Below, one piece after another: positions 8,901 to 18,930 of a stretch of 64,000 nt of DNA. How positions within the stretch are numbered: position 1 is the first letter of the stretch; every line of letters begins with the position of its first letter. The DNA is from Trichodelitschia bisporula. Its lineage: Eukaryota; Ascomycota; Dothideomycetes; Phaeotrichales; Phaeotrichaceae. The notes beneath the pieces are model-generated. The model was not told the origin of the DNA, ran no database searches, and was given only the letters and a program-made list of their open reading frames with translations. Location: assembly GCA_010356995.1 (NCBI GenBank), contig ML996693.1, positions 992,001-1,056,000 on the forward strand. The letters are read 5' to 3'. Both the position numbers and the translations under genes were made by a program.

Positions 8901-10497
8901 CAAGCTCGCTGAGGCTTCTAGCTACATCAGGGATGTGCCCAATGAGGTGGATGTCCACGTCAAGACGGCTCTGAAGGAGTGGATCAAGGCTAACGTTGCT
9001 GACATGGAACTACAGCTGAGAACGGCTCTCGCTGACGTCCAACGGCTCACGAAGGAGAAGCAGCAGCTTCAAGCAGAGAAAGACGCGGCCGATAAAACAG
9101 CCGCTGAGGCCGTTAGCACGGGCGAGAAGATACGCAAGGACGTGCATGTCTACGTCAACACGACCCTGAAGGACTGGATAAAGGCGGAGGTTGCCAAAGG
9201 GCAAGCGCAGCTGGACTCAATGCTCGCCGACGTCAAGAAGCTCACGGAGGAGAAGCGGAAGCTTCAGGATGACAAGACCGCGGCCGCCAAACGAATCTTA
9301 GAGCAGGCTGGTGAAATCAGGAGCCTAAAGACTGGACTGGCCGAGATGGAAGAGAAGTGCAAAGTCCACGTGGCTGAGATGAAGGCTGCACTCGAAGGAG
9401 AGAAAACTAACCTCTCTCTTACGAAGGCCCAGTGTGCCGAGCTATCGCATAAGCTCAGCGAGCGAATCTCCTCCGAAAGCAAGGGAAGCGCTTCCGATGC
9501 GGAACTCTCCCTTCTGCGTAACCACGTCGAGACCCTCAGGGCTGAGCTGAAGACTCTCAAGAAGTCTAAGGACGTGATAGCGCACGGCGCGCTCTCCACT
9601 GCCGTAACGACGTTTGGAAAGGAGAATTCGGAGCTGCGCAATCAGATTGCAGCCCTAGAAAGGAAACTTGAGAGAACTCGAGATCAGCTTGCTGACTGCA
9701 AATCACAGTCCGAAAAGGTTGCCAAGCTTAAGAAGAAGCTCTCCCTCGCCGAGCAGCTTGTCGAACAGCTCAGGATCAGACTCACCATCAAGAAGGGCTC
9801 CGCACCGCCGACTGCTGTCCGCGGCAACTCTCCCCCCTCCGTCGATGTGGTGATGACGGCGACGGAAATAGACAAGCTCATTGATGCCGCCACGGGCGCC
9901 CAGCGCCCTCTGCTCAAAAAGCTGCGCCTCGAGCTCACCACGAAGCAAGAGGTGATCGACACTTTAAACGCAGAGTTAAAGGCCACCGTGCTCAGATCTC
10001 AGTATGCCGCATGGCGAATCAAGCTCCTCGAAAACGACCTAGCCCACTCCATGGCCGAAGGGCTCCCCTACGGCGCGCGCGAAGTCTTCGAAAAGACATG
10101 CCACGACTGGGAAGAGTTGATCGAGACTGGCGACGTCACGCCGGACCAGCGCGCGCGCAAGGAGAAATTCTTCCGCTTGATCGAGGACGAAATGAAGCGT
10201 TTGTCGTTGAAGTGGAAGGTCGCTTTTGAGGACCGCCATGAGCGCGAGAAGCACCTTAAGGAGTCGTATGGCGTGTCGTCGCCCGAGGAAGGGAACTCGG
10301 AGGACGGCAATGATGGTGGCGATGAAGCTTCGTCCAAGTCTTCTTCGGAGAACTCGGGATCGGAAGTCAATTACGGCCTCGGGATAGATGGTGCGGGTGA
10401 TGGGCTGGACCCGGTGCATAGGCCAAAGGGTAAGTCGGGGGCGGGGCTGTCGCTGGACGAGTTGTTCCGCGCATTTGACCCTGCGGACGATGAGTAA
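2914..10497 (+). CDS. Giant coiled-coil protein, 2527 residues, function unknown
   Basis: This is a single uninterrupted frame of 7.6 kb, unusual among its intron-containing neighbours. The first ATG (2914) follows a CT-rich leader. Layout: a Ser/Pro/Thr-rich N-terminal third with a duplicated block of about 25 residues (RRAESRLRHREP... and RRAESRFGHREP..., nt 3705-3890); an acidic Tyr-Glu-Gly-Asp repeat (residues about 399-494); a proline-rich segment; a WW-like motif around residues 680-710 (YWEGWEDDQRHFWVYDPDTG); then heptad-rich coiled coil from about residue 860 to 2445. A duplicated block, LKEWIKANVADMELQ and LKDWIKAEVAKGQAQ, sits near residues 2012-2100. The tail is acidic and Ser-rich. 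No signal peptide or membrane segment is seen. It could be a cytoskeletal, spindle-pole or septal-pore scaffold, but I do not recognise the family. Confidence 0.85.
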   Translation: MASPNEADSAPDSPGRNLAPAIANSPTTNSPTLPPPRPTQTENLFQVLGASDFSGHSSSSSISPGDFAGPEWPDDPPLPAERFIQVIDTEEVTMLDGASAEFDDFIMDLPSPPAFPVSPLPLSAREDEAVRTPLPLSPAEGEEETESSSEASGSTEMPAAEINPPSISTLDGPSAEASIPNLDGLSGIPFNGSNVDSDAPTSPNSITFGDNAPTSTSFSSDLTTRPATGPRTPRTPPRTSPPPSDSELSSPFDTSTPRAPVAPSRRAESRLRHREPDVIPISPVGETFDSPGPVTPPRRAESRFGHREPGVIPISHVKKTFDASPSPRDDSTNPRTPNPPAPTIPGPQSPNFDDPFTNAPLDPLNLEYANSEPSREGSPPEPDTGRLDEPLEELVEERYEGDENYEGDENYDGDEYYEDEYYEGDEYYDGDEYYEDEYYGGDEQYEGDYAEGDGPEGEEPEGDKPEGDKPECDEPEGDEPYEGCELEGDEPESHAPPGAEPPAIPGLTFDLPIRSRSLPPPAAPPPPGARPVRSYYGLGPLPRPSPSPLPRPNSSPLPRSESGPLPHPSSSTSLPPPAEEPKHNEPPPVPPRRQSAPVLPQELEDEFKEMDLDKALEYGRKQVMRQERPASPSASEASHRSGASSVGDPAFETPRTTRENSPEREDDEAKGDEAQGEKKKLQYWEGWEDDQRHFWVYDPDTGEERYRDIPLPPTAENQPPPGPRYPIVPLPFTNDSIAEADSRPKMERMKASSLSYVSCPPHNVDLARKQFNLPDGEPDFEDLRRIRSRDFIDTDYEDGAINPAPRELYKKFLASHSGVKDPHVFEEWAAKRKQEREKANLPPHAPLASSKLVPAPRWATEQIDCLTREREERREQLSEAYTDRAMMEKSLAKTTKQLEMTRAELKRMYAELEKLQEEIPEDDCRARLQKLEDKLAKAAQFINKQNEQMGEMSQYITQMEKHLHFLDGVDHELSDTKYDLGEARKQLKVVLEKMQRREDKLADTWAELQKCMQKREIDCEEIEEHERQIEELGKRLNDKDVDLESYLSQNKLLKAKLQEAQTQLAETQKQLESAAQEASNVQQEERNSECEETGALGRWIRELKAFLDHKEVDIAAYLEENDLLKTELREAQKQAKESQEQLELAAQEASTVQEELEKFRKFCESVQHLDIDALQKKLADYEAKNVNGLKEKLAKREAEMINLQNELAYYKEITADNIEREDIIDLLEDKLEYHKERVEELQLEIGEHWLVNTRELTEQLNFDDLKEKLAEAQACIRKLQTQLLGYQKRTADGGVQDRPTDEKRDGGEVFPYKRMGSYEDMERDLNKVSNQEQGGDVDMDRADEEEHAAPETRKSDVDGLKYKLAATHARVDELQEELAKYKDIAASLDKQDPAGEKEMDCDEVREELAKAKMDVEGLQKKLVQHEKLTQRLKQALKELTADYEELEEKYKRADKHGSWLDSENVGYQKDIEEYKGEVAALKLQLIESKAAQNQRAEHADHIMVAKDVYDSQLAATIASHEADMSDLLTQNVVIIEQEQAKRQEAEKKLAKEKAARQKAEAELEAIKSAQGAGVEKLQTELAEAKAAREKADSDLKDILAAQEDVVDNLQAEIEEEKAAADSLQAALVAEEAARQEAEEALETIQDELESKIQAIESELEFKLAVCEDRCALERAHHSEQIASCVEEIDQLRGERDRLRKNALSVALSTRIDSQLLAASWAFDSNSRTLEIQLPAAVDVAKAKSLFSQKQGSSRITALDTLNKVVADGMNKAKADMTARVADAAHVRSELEAKLKRISNDRKITELKSENAALKLQSDAHKLQSEKLMKKLSKMDTKRADEAHAQIATLTADNKQLEKELADLKKKCKEHHRTLQKKLDETVDERDDFEDKYKKLDAEYEDSKKNMKECWDYFKDKIATLEAENAKLKAAKDCSEHIAEKDKMAKRLYCLKDKYKAYLKAFDMGSMAKPVDDSDESNGGKADYLKKLKAENAKLRAKLAEASSYIRDVPNEVDVHVKTALKEWIKANVADMELQLRTALADVQRLTKEKQQLQAEKDAADKTAAEAVSTGEKIRKDVHVYVNTTLKDWIKAEVAKGQAQLDSMLADVKKLTEEKRKLQDDKTAAAKRILEQAGEIRSLKTGLAEMEEKCKVHVAEMKAALEGEKTNLSLTKAQCAELSHKLSERISSESKGSASDAELSLLRNHVETLRAELKTLKKSKDVIAHGALSTAVTTFGKENSELRNQIAALERKLERTRDQLADCKSQSEKVAKLKKKLSLAEQLVEQLRIRLTIKKGSAPPTAVRGNSPPSVDVVMTATEIDKLIDAATGAQRPLLKKLRLELTTKQEVIDTLNAELKATVLRSQYAAWRIKLLENDLAHSMAEGLPYGAREVFEKTCHDWEELIETGDVTPDQRARKEKFFRLIEDEMKRLSLKWKVAFEDRHEREKHLKESYGVSSPEEGNSEDGNDGGDEASSKSSSENSGSEVNYGLGIDGAGDGLDPVHRPKGKSGAGLSLDELFRAFDPADDE
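4108..4395 (+). repeat. Acidic Tyr-Glu-Gly-Asp coding repeat
   Basis: Tandem short units of the type GDEYYEDEYYEG shift into GDEPEGDKPEGD units. The DNA is a degenerate 15-18 bp tandem repeat inside the giant coiled-coil gene, and copy number could vary between strains. Confidence 0.85.
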
Positions 10498-11085
10498 GGC
10501 CACGCCCCTGATGGCAAGTATATGCTCGATTTCTTTTCATGTCTTCAAGTTTTGTTGTACTTTGTATCTATTCTTAATGTATTCTGAGTTTAATATGCTC
10601 CCAATGCTGTGAGCGCTGCCGTTGTGAGTCGCCAGCCTTTTGCCAGAGCAGTTCATGTAGCCCCTGACCGAGTGACTATACAGTGCTACCTATGGGAAGC
10701 TCCTTGAGCAAGGCAGTTGCCTCTGAACCACTACATGGATCCGATCTTGGTTATGAGTGGACTTGAAGTTGATCCTTGCGCAAGCATATATCGCTTACGG
10801 GTCGAATGGCGCGCGAATATCAATCACGATAGCACGGAGGAACGAGAAGTCCGTGCAATTGGTGACTCCATGCCATAGCGTCCAGCTCGGATAAACGCGT
10901 TCTTCATCCCCCTCCCATGACTCCAGATGAACAAAGTCGTATCTAACGTATCTCGTCATGTACAATGGATAGTGATGCCTGTCCTTAAAGCTCGGATACA
11001 GGACTTTGACGCGCAAAAAGGTGCATGGTTCTAGCCTCTATGATACAAGAAAGCAAATCGGGGGTATCGTGCTGCTTCTCCTCCT
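10498..11085. other. Convergent intergenic region
   Basis: It lies between the stops of the giant coiled-coil gene and the mitochondrial carrier gene. A 73-codon minus-strand frame (11016-10795) opens with TTG and has no recognisable content. I see no gene. Confidence 0.55.
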
Positions 11086-13240
11086 CTAGTTCAATCCGAG
11101 ATGCTGTTTGCTCTTCTCGTAAACGACCCACGTCTAGTCAATCGTTAACACGAGCTGGGTTTATCAAAAGGGGCTGGACGTACGATCGACACGGCCGGCA
11201 CGACTTTGAGGAGGTTGGGCGTCAGTCCCTTGAAGAGGCCGCGGATACCTTCTCCCTTGAGGGTTTGTTGAAATACATCCCGAATGCCAGTATACGTGCG
11301 CGGATGATGAGCCGTCCCTTGGCTCTGAAGCCGGGTTCGCAGCAGGTTTAACGGGTATACCATGCTCGCGCCCAGAGCGCCTGAGCAACCGCCCATGAGC
11401 GCCGTCGCAAAGCTGCCCGGGTGCGCGTCCTTCTCGTTCATTCCGTACTTCTTCATGTTGCGAAGTGTGACACGACGCTTCAGGTACTCAAAGGTACCAA
11501 GGTCAATAGCGGCATACGGGAACACGCCAATCAGGCCCATCTGAAGTCCACGGTAGTAGGCTCGAACGCCCTCTCGCAGCCACATCTTGCGCGCCGTCGC
11601 CAGGATCAGCTTGTTGCCGTGAAGGCCGCCAGACACGGTGTCGCACTGCATGCGACTGCGCAACATTAGCAGAATTTCGAGACATAAAAGCCGATGCTCA
11701 CAATTTCAAAGTATCTAAGGGATAGATGAAGAATCTGATGGTATATTAGTGAGTAGACGTCATCACGAACTCGTTATAGGTGCGTACTGCGAAACCATCC
11801 CGCTGAAGCCGCCGGCAATATATTTGGCGACGGATGAGTGCTGGGTCTTATCTCCCCCTTCAAACTTGGCGATGAAGCGCTTTGCAGCCTTCAGCTGTTA
11901 ATAGCATGTTCTAGTATATGGCGCGGAAAGCAGCGTACCTCATATGACCCAAACTTGATCGCGGACTCGGGGACAATCTTCACGATGTTGATACCATTGC
12001 CTTGCTGAATCAGTCGTCGGTGTTCAAACATGATTGCCACTTACCGGCAAACAAGCTGCGCATTCCGCCGGCGGCCCACAAGTCCTTCATTGAAAGCCAG
12101 AGGGACAGGCCAGCGCTGCGAAGGGCCTGCAGGACATTGCCCGACTTTGCAGCTTGAACGGTGTCGCGCGTTGCCCCTGTTTGTGCGATGAGGTAGACCT
12201 TGAGGCGGTCCAGGGGCGCGGTCGTCGTGCGGGAGATAATGCCTGCCAGGCCACCTGCGATAAAGTACCCTGCAGAGGGCACGCATGCAATCAGCAATTG
12301 ACTGATAGAGGTCCATGTGAACGTGAGCGGCTCCTGAGGCTCCATTTCGGGATCTTCCGAATCCGACATGTCGATGTCGACGTCGTACAAATACTTTGAA
12401 AAAGATTCGAAGTCGTGAGAAGACGTTGTGGGATGCGATGTTGTGGCAATGAGAATGATTGAGGAGAAGAAAGGTTTGAGAAAAGCCAGTAAAGTACCTA
12501 GTCCTTGTAATGCTTCGTCACTAATATTTACATCGCCTTCGGGGTTGAGTTTGACAGTAGCAGAATAATATGATAGGACGGCGCGTAGGTTCGGCTCGGT
12601 AGCGGGTATAAACAGCAGAAAGTCTCTGGGGCAACTGTTAACTCATTGCCTGGCAGAATATAATGATATCCAAGACATCATTCACACGTACCTCCATTCG
12701 TCGAAGGACACCACGCCGTCGCTGTTCGAATCGACGTGCGCAAAGAAGCGCTCGAACTTGGACGCGGGCATGTCCATACCGGCTTTTGCGAAGGCCGAGT
12801 ATAGCTCCTTTTTGTCGAGCTTCCCATCCTGATTGTGGTCTATCGTCTCAAAAAGCTGTCGTAGCTCGCTCTCTGTCTGTCTCACAAACGAGCGGAATTC
12901 TTGGGCCAGTTAGCTTATGTAGGCGCAAGGGCCCGAGATAGCAGTGACGGCAGCAGTTCCCGCTGACCTGTATATGATATAAGGCCGTCCTTATTCTCGT
13001 CGATGGCATCGAGCACGTCCTTGAGCAGGGTATCTGCGTTTTTCAATGCTGTCGCAGTTTTTCAGCTATGATTGTTCTCGGTATCGGTCACCGCGGCGTT
13101 GGCAACGTACGGTGGTCCATTCGTTTCAGGCCCTCCTTCAAACCCTCCAGGTCCAAATGGCCCTTGCCCGTTGCGTTCAGCTTGCTCCATAGCTCTTCCA
13201 CTCGCGCATCCTGCGCGTTGGTGGACTCTCGTTGCATCAT
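11086..13240 (-). CDS. sal1: Ca2+-regulated mitochondrial carrier (ATP-Mg/Pi or SAL1 type)
   Basis: This family exchanges adenine nucleotides or phosphate across the inner mitochondrial membrane under Ca2+ control. Model, 571 residues in nine exons: 13240-13111, 13048-12968, 12899-12692, 12625-12045, 12000-11939, 11888-11788, 11734-11702, 11655-11184, 11133-11086. Three canonical EF-hand loops lie at residues 60-71 (DENKDGLISYTE), 91-102 and 127-138, after a degenerate first one. Three carrier repeats follow with signatures APLDRLK, YPLDTLKFR and YPLNLLRTR; the last has Asn where Asp/Glu is usual. The second signature is carried by a 33-nt exon. The protein ends TWVVYEKSKQHLGLN. The start is the first in-frame ATG after a stop; an upstream exon cannot be excluded. 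The 11889 acceptor has an alternative AG six bases upstream. Confidence 0.9.
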
Positions 13241-13920
13241 CAGCCGGCGAGGCAATGCTATGAATGACAACTCATGGTGAAGCGCGGACTAAGCTCGCGC
13301 AGGCGGTGTTGAATGAGCGCAGTTGGGAAGCAAGGCGAGAGGTGTGGAGCCAGTTGTCGTCTGGTGTTTTCCTTGGAGTCTTCAAGGGACGTCTAAAATG
13401 TGGGGCTGGGCGTTGCGCGCTGCGGGCACCGATGATGAAAGACTTGGTTGTTGGCTGGGATCTGCACTGCGGTACGTGCTTGTCCCGAACCGAGCCGTCA
13501 TCCGGCTCCTGACCCAATCATTGTCCAGAAATTTTTCAGCCCACACCTGTGGCGCATGTCCGGTCGCCGCAAGTGGCGCTGGCGGCGATGCATCCCGTTG
13601 ACGCTTGCTGTCAACGTCGACAACATATCTGTGGCGTTTGGAGTTCGTATGCTCGGTGCTGTGAGTTTTGATCTGACAAGGTCATCACCACGAGTGAGCT
13701 GCAGGTGGACTTGGTTTGATCTCAGTGTCTGCATTTTTCTACGACATTTTGAATTTCCTTTCTTTGCCGACTGGTAATTCACCTATTCCGTCAGGCATCG
13801 CTAGTTGAGTCCGGGGGCCATCAGCCTGATACTTCAGCATCGTGGATATCTTCCAGGACCCTTGGCAACACAAAGATACACTCAACACCTCCATCCGACT
13901 TCCTAACAGGCAACTTCACC
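13241..13920. other. Divergent intergenic region sal1 / SSN8
   Basis: It holds the leaders of two divergent genes. Several short frames cross it on both strands without recognisable content. No gene is seen. Confidence 0.5.
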
Positions 13921-15020
13921 ATGGCGGCCAACTACTGGGAGTCCTCGCAGCGGAAGTACTGGACCTTCTCGAAAAAGGGGCTAGCCGATGTTCGCAGGGC
14001 GCAGGAATCGGAACCCGCCAACAAGCAGCTCATCGCGACATATCCGCTACCGGAGCGACGCCTTCTCAACATCTACTTCCATCTGCAACTCGCCAAACTT
14101 GCTAAGCGCATGAGTGTGCGACAGCAGGCGCTCGCCACCGCCCAGGTGTACATGCGGCGCTACTACACCAAGGTCGAGATCCGGACGACGAATCCTTATC
14201 TCGTACTAGCGACATCACTCTACCTCGCCTGCAAGATGGAAGAGTGCCCACAGCACATCCGTATAGTCGTCGGTGAAGCGCGCCAGCTCTGGCCAGGTTC
14301 GTACCAGCTCGATCACTTCCCATCGACCACTTCCCAAGTAGCACAACCCATCTATCACTGCCATCCATCATTTCCCATCTATCACTTCCCATATATCACT
14401 TCTCACCTATCACGTCTCACCTGTCACTTCCCATATACCACTACCCTCCTACCACTTCTCACCTATCATTTTCTGTAGCCCGCCTAACACCTCCAGAACT
14501 CATCTCCTCCGACACCTCCAAACTCGGCGAATGCGAATTCAACCTCATCTCAACCATGAACTCCCAACTCATAGTCCACCACCCCTACCGCTCCTTCATC
14601 GACCTCCAAACCACCTTCAGCCTCGTGCAAGAAGAAGTCTCCCTCGCCTGGTCCGCCATAAACGACCACTTCCTCACAGACCTCCCCCTCCTGCACCCCC
14701 CCCACGTAGTCGCCATAACCGCCGTCCTCCTCGCCGTTGTCCTCAAGCCCACGCAAGGCAATCTGCAATCCCACGCGCAGAGCCTCCAAACCGCAATGAG
14801 CACCATCGCCGTCCCGCCCAGCAACACAGCACCCACAACCGCGCAAGCCCGGATTCAAAAACTAATAACTTGGCTCGCCGAGAGCAGCGTCAGCATCGAG
14901 GCCGTGGTCGACTGCGTCCAGGAACTCATCTCCCTCTACGATGTCTGGGAGTCGTTCAACGAGAAGCAGTGCAAGGAGCAGATTACCCGCTTCGTCAAGG
15001 CCCTCGCGCTGGACAAATAG
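13921..15020 (+). CDS. ssn8: RNA polymerase II holoenzyme cyclin-like subunit (cyclin C, Mediator kinase module)
   Basis: Cyclin C pairs with CDK8/SSN3 in the Mediator kinase module in the nucleus. The N-terminus [14 protein letters not shown] and the cyclin-box stretch [20 protein letters not shown] are diagnostic; the second cyclin fold contains [15 protein letters not shown] near the end. Exons 13921-14296 and 14497-15020 give 299 residues, normal for the family. The 200-nt intron is the longest in the window's simple genes and is filled by a tandem repeat; the acceptor follows CCTAACACCTCCAG. No C-terminal extension is seen. Confidence 0.93.
14316..14475 (+). repeat. Tandem repeat filling the SSN8 intron
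   Basis: About ten degenerate copies of a 12-15 bp unit (TATCACTTCCCA, CTATCACTTCTCACC) lie in a row, all inside the intron. It resembles a minisatellite. Confidence 0.75.
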
Positions 15021-18000
15021 CCCCCGCACATTCCGCACCCGTTCTAGCCGCGGAACCTAGTCCGCGCCGCTACGTATGTACTATGTACTTGCCCACAGCG
15101 CGTGGGCGGCGCCTCCGTCATCGCTCTTTCCCCTACGCCCAACCGGGCAAACGTCGCACGCGCACCCGCCGCTCTCGGACCCGCGCATAGCACCCAGCAC
15201 CGAACTTAGTACTCATTCCGCGAGACCACGGGCAGGCGCGCTGTACGCAGCCCAATCTACCCGCGGCCAGGGTGTGGGCCGGTTTTCCGTTGTTCAAAGG
15301 GCCAAGGCGGCTAGGCTGGCGGCCTGCCCACCGGTCGGGGCCCGGAGGGCTGGGTTGCGGTTGGGATGCGTAGATTGCCGGCTTGGAACGTATATTGCAC
15401 GGTTACGGGCATATTTAGATGGATGTGTTGCTTGTGGACGGTTTGGGGAGGTGGGGGAGGCGGAGGGCGCCGGATGTAGGGATTATAAGGTGCACGGAAT
15501 GGGTTTGTTGGGGTTATTTCTTCGATATCAGATCTGCTATTGCTATGCAAATATGGCCTTGTCTACGGTACCCACTTCTGGGACTGGATTCTGGGTTTGT
15601 AGGGCGGGAGCTAATGCACCGTGGACCAGCGCGCGGACACGGCGAACCCTGTGAGATGTCGTTATTCTGGCACGTTGTGTACGTCAAGAATCGAGTGCGA
15701 GAAGCTGTTATCAGCTTGGCAGACGCGATATCCGCACGTTATATTCATGCATAGGGCCAGTGCATGCAGATTGCCTGACGGGAGGCGGTGGGGGTTGAAC
15801 TGCGGATGCACCTCAACGGATGCATGGGTCGGTGTGGCGAGAGGAGACTCGCTTCGGATTCGTGATATCAAACGTCGCCCGAAGGGCATGACGTACCGAA
15901 CGTCTCAAACAGCTGCACTCAAATAGCCGCAAACTCCTTCCTTCTCAGTAGCCGACAATGACGCCGAAAAGTCACATCACCTCAGCCTACCGTATATTCC
16001 GCCCAACAATTAGGCCAGCTGCACTATAACCTACCCGCTAGCCATATCGCAATATAAACCACACGCTTACACACCATACCCCTCGGCGCAATAAAGCCCA
16101 ATCAACCAACCTAGGCAGGACGCAACGCAACCTTTCAAACGCCCTCAATCTCCCACTCCGCACCCCAGGGCCAGGGTTCAGGGCATCCCGTTTCAACCGC
16201 AACAACCCCGCAGTCCAGACCGCCGCATCGTCGGAACGCACTTCGCCACCGGGGCAGAGCCGCCGCTCACCCCACCGTTGGGATCTTGCGCGCGCTTTGT
16301 CTACGCAGTACCGTGCGTTATTCTTCGGTAGACCAGTGCGCGGGTGGTGCGCAGGAGGATGCAATGTAGCGCCTTGTGCGGCGTCTTGTACCACACAGCC
16401 CGGTACAGGCGCATCGCTGACACTGTGGCCACACGCTTGTCCCAAGTGACTTCGTGCTACTGCATCGTGATGTATCGCCCCTTTTTTGCCCCCACGCGAT
16501 CTCCCGTGATCGTCCGTACCGTAGCGGTTTGCCGCAGTGGCAAATGGTGATGACAAAGGCGGGAACACGACGGCGGCCGTGGCGCTTAGGCGCCGCAGCT
16601 TGGCGGGATTGCGTGACGTCTGGCAAACGTTCGCCGGTGCCGTAAGCGCGATGGTTCGCGGCGAAAGACGAAGTACGAAGGATATTGCAGCAGCGATGAG
16701 TACGACGAGGCATTCTGATACTTTGTTATTGTCGCTGCTGCGCAGCTACAGGCCCGCGGCGCTGATTGAGTGGCTGTGACGTGCGGGCTGCGCCGGCGGG
16801 GTGGTGCGGCAGGGCCGGCGTCATGGGGCAAGGCATGGATGGCGGGAGGTCATGGGCAGTAAAGGCGCGGGGACGGCGAGAGCGAGGGGCGCGCGGTGTG
16901 TGAAACACAGCGGGGGTGGGCGCGATGGCTGCTATGCAACTCGGCGTGCGAATCGCTGTCCGACGTCGCTTTTGCGGGCCGTTGGAATGTTTCCTTTGTC
17001 TCGTTCGCAACGCTTCGCGACACCTTTGCCATCTGGCTTCCGCTGATCGGCAACGGTGCAGCGAATATAGATTCGGCGCGTGGGAGCGTGGTCGAATAAG
17101 GTGGCGGGCGCAGGGCGAACGGCGTGCGGCGGGCCAGGACAGGACGGGTCATGGGCTCTTGCAGGTGCGTGAAGGGTCAATTTGCGGAATGCGTGGGCGT
17201 GGAGATGGCCCTGTGGGGTGAGGGGGAGGCAAAGGCGGTCAGGAAGAGTGCTATGGGCCAATGCAGGCGGTGCTCGGCATGCATGAGGTGCATGTTTGGA
17301 GGGCCTGTTGATGCGGAAAGAGTTGTGCAGGGTAGGACGGGGTTGAAAGGAATGGGAACGGGAATGGGTAGAGGGAGCGTAGATTGCCATGTTCGTGATG
17401 ATGATGCGAGGAGGGGCGGAGGACGGATGGGGGAGCGGGGTGGACAAGGCTGGAGGCTGAGGGATGGATGGAGCTGATGGAGAACGGCATACGGGTCCAA
17501 GGCTCAAGGCTCATCGGGCGCGCCGCTTCTGGATTGGACTGGAAATTGGAGAGCAAGGCTGGATGGTGCCAGTGAGGTTGATGAGGGTGGGATGTGTGGA
17601 TGTTGGTGGAGGTAGTCGAGGAGAAGGAGGGGAAGGAGGGGAAGGAGGGGAGCCGGGGAGCGCCATGGGGAGGCCGCTTTTCTTTGGAGGTTTGGGGTTT
17701 GGGGACTGGGGCTAGGTATTCCAGAAGGGCAGATCTCCGTTGCTTGGAGAGAAGAAATGCAGGTGAATGGGCTGTGTGCTTCGAGAGGGGGTCCTGACTG
17801 CTGCGCTGTGCCTCTTGCATCTCTTCATCTGCAAGTGCATCACCACATCTCTCCACAACTTCACTTCTCTTTGAAGAGGTTGACAAGCATTCGGACAAGC
17901 CTCGCTCCAGTCTCTTCAGATCACTGCCACCTCCAGAAAAAGAGAGCCACCAGCAAAGACGAGCCAGTAGCACTGCCTCCCCCTCCCCCTCCCACCAAAC

Positions 18001-18930
18001 TGCATTCAGCCAATAAGACACAATGCCATCATCAAATGCCCTGCAACTTTTGCCCAGTCAAGCGATCTTCTGACGCTCGTGGCCCGTGCGGAGTGGCAGG
18101 CTTCCATGACCATCGTTACTGTTAATTGGCCCAGCATCCACTGCGGCGCCAGCCCCGGGCCCGAGGACGGTCCGTGCATCCAATCGGGAGGTCCTCGGCT
18201 AAATCCTCGGTGGTTTAGTGGCTCTCCAGGCCCTTGCTCCATCAGCGGCCCTTACCGCTAGTAGTTTAGTCGCCACTCAGCCTTGGTGCCTTGCGCCTTC
18301 AGTCTTTACCTCTTTCAATTATTCCCCCATCCCGCCCTTCCTGCCTTGCGCCTTTTCCACTTCTCTCTCTCCCTCTCTCCTCCCCTCACCTTCCATCCTA
18401 CGGTACCCCTAGTCTCTTTCCCACCCCCCCCTCCCCACCCACAAATCCCAGCCCACTCCAGGCCTGCCCAGCTTTCCCAACCCTCGTCCCGTCCACTCGC
18501 CCACACACCACCGTTCGAACCCACACAACTCGCACAGCGCACCACCTCTCCCACTCTAAACCCTCCCACCTCCCACCCACCACCCACCTTCTCAACCCAC
18601 CACCCCAGGATCCCACCACCTTCGGCTTCTCCCACTTTTTGTTCAATAGATCTTCCTTTCTCATCTTCCCAACCTTCGCATCGAAAAAAAGCGACTCGCG
18701 AGACCGGCTTAAACATATCCTACCTGAATAAGCCAGCTAAACCCGATTTCTCCGGACCGTCCCGCCCCTTTCGTGTGCCTGCTTTGAACGCCTCGCGGCT
18801 TTGTTGTCATTCCAAGGACCCGCCCTGAGTTGTACCTACACCTCACACCCGCCGCACTCTCCCCCCTCTTCTTCAACTTCCACCTTCACAACTCGAACAT
18901 CGTCGCTACGGCTTCTCCACAGATCGCACA
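15021..18930. other. Gene-poor region of 3.9 kb
   Basis: I find no supported gene. The plus strand is purine-rich at about 17100-17760 and pyrimidine-rich at about 18280-18900. The latter looks like the promoter/leader of the gene at 18931; the former could be a minus-strand leader but no minus-strand gene follows it. Copies of the 9-mer GTACCGTAG (or its complement) occur at 15563, 16516 and 18398. No tRNA boxes were found. Confidence 0.5.

Noticed and set aside
10795-11016. 73-codon minus-strand frame next to the mitochondrial carrier gene
   Set aside because: It starts with TTG, has no known content and lies in the carrier gene's 3' flank.
16038-16568. Minus-strand frame of 176 codons in the gene-poor region
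   Set aside because: Residue use looks random, with no family match by eye.
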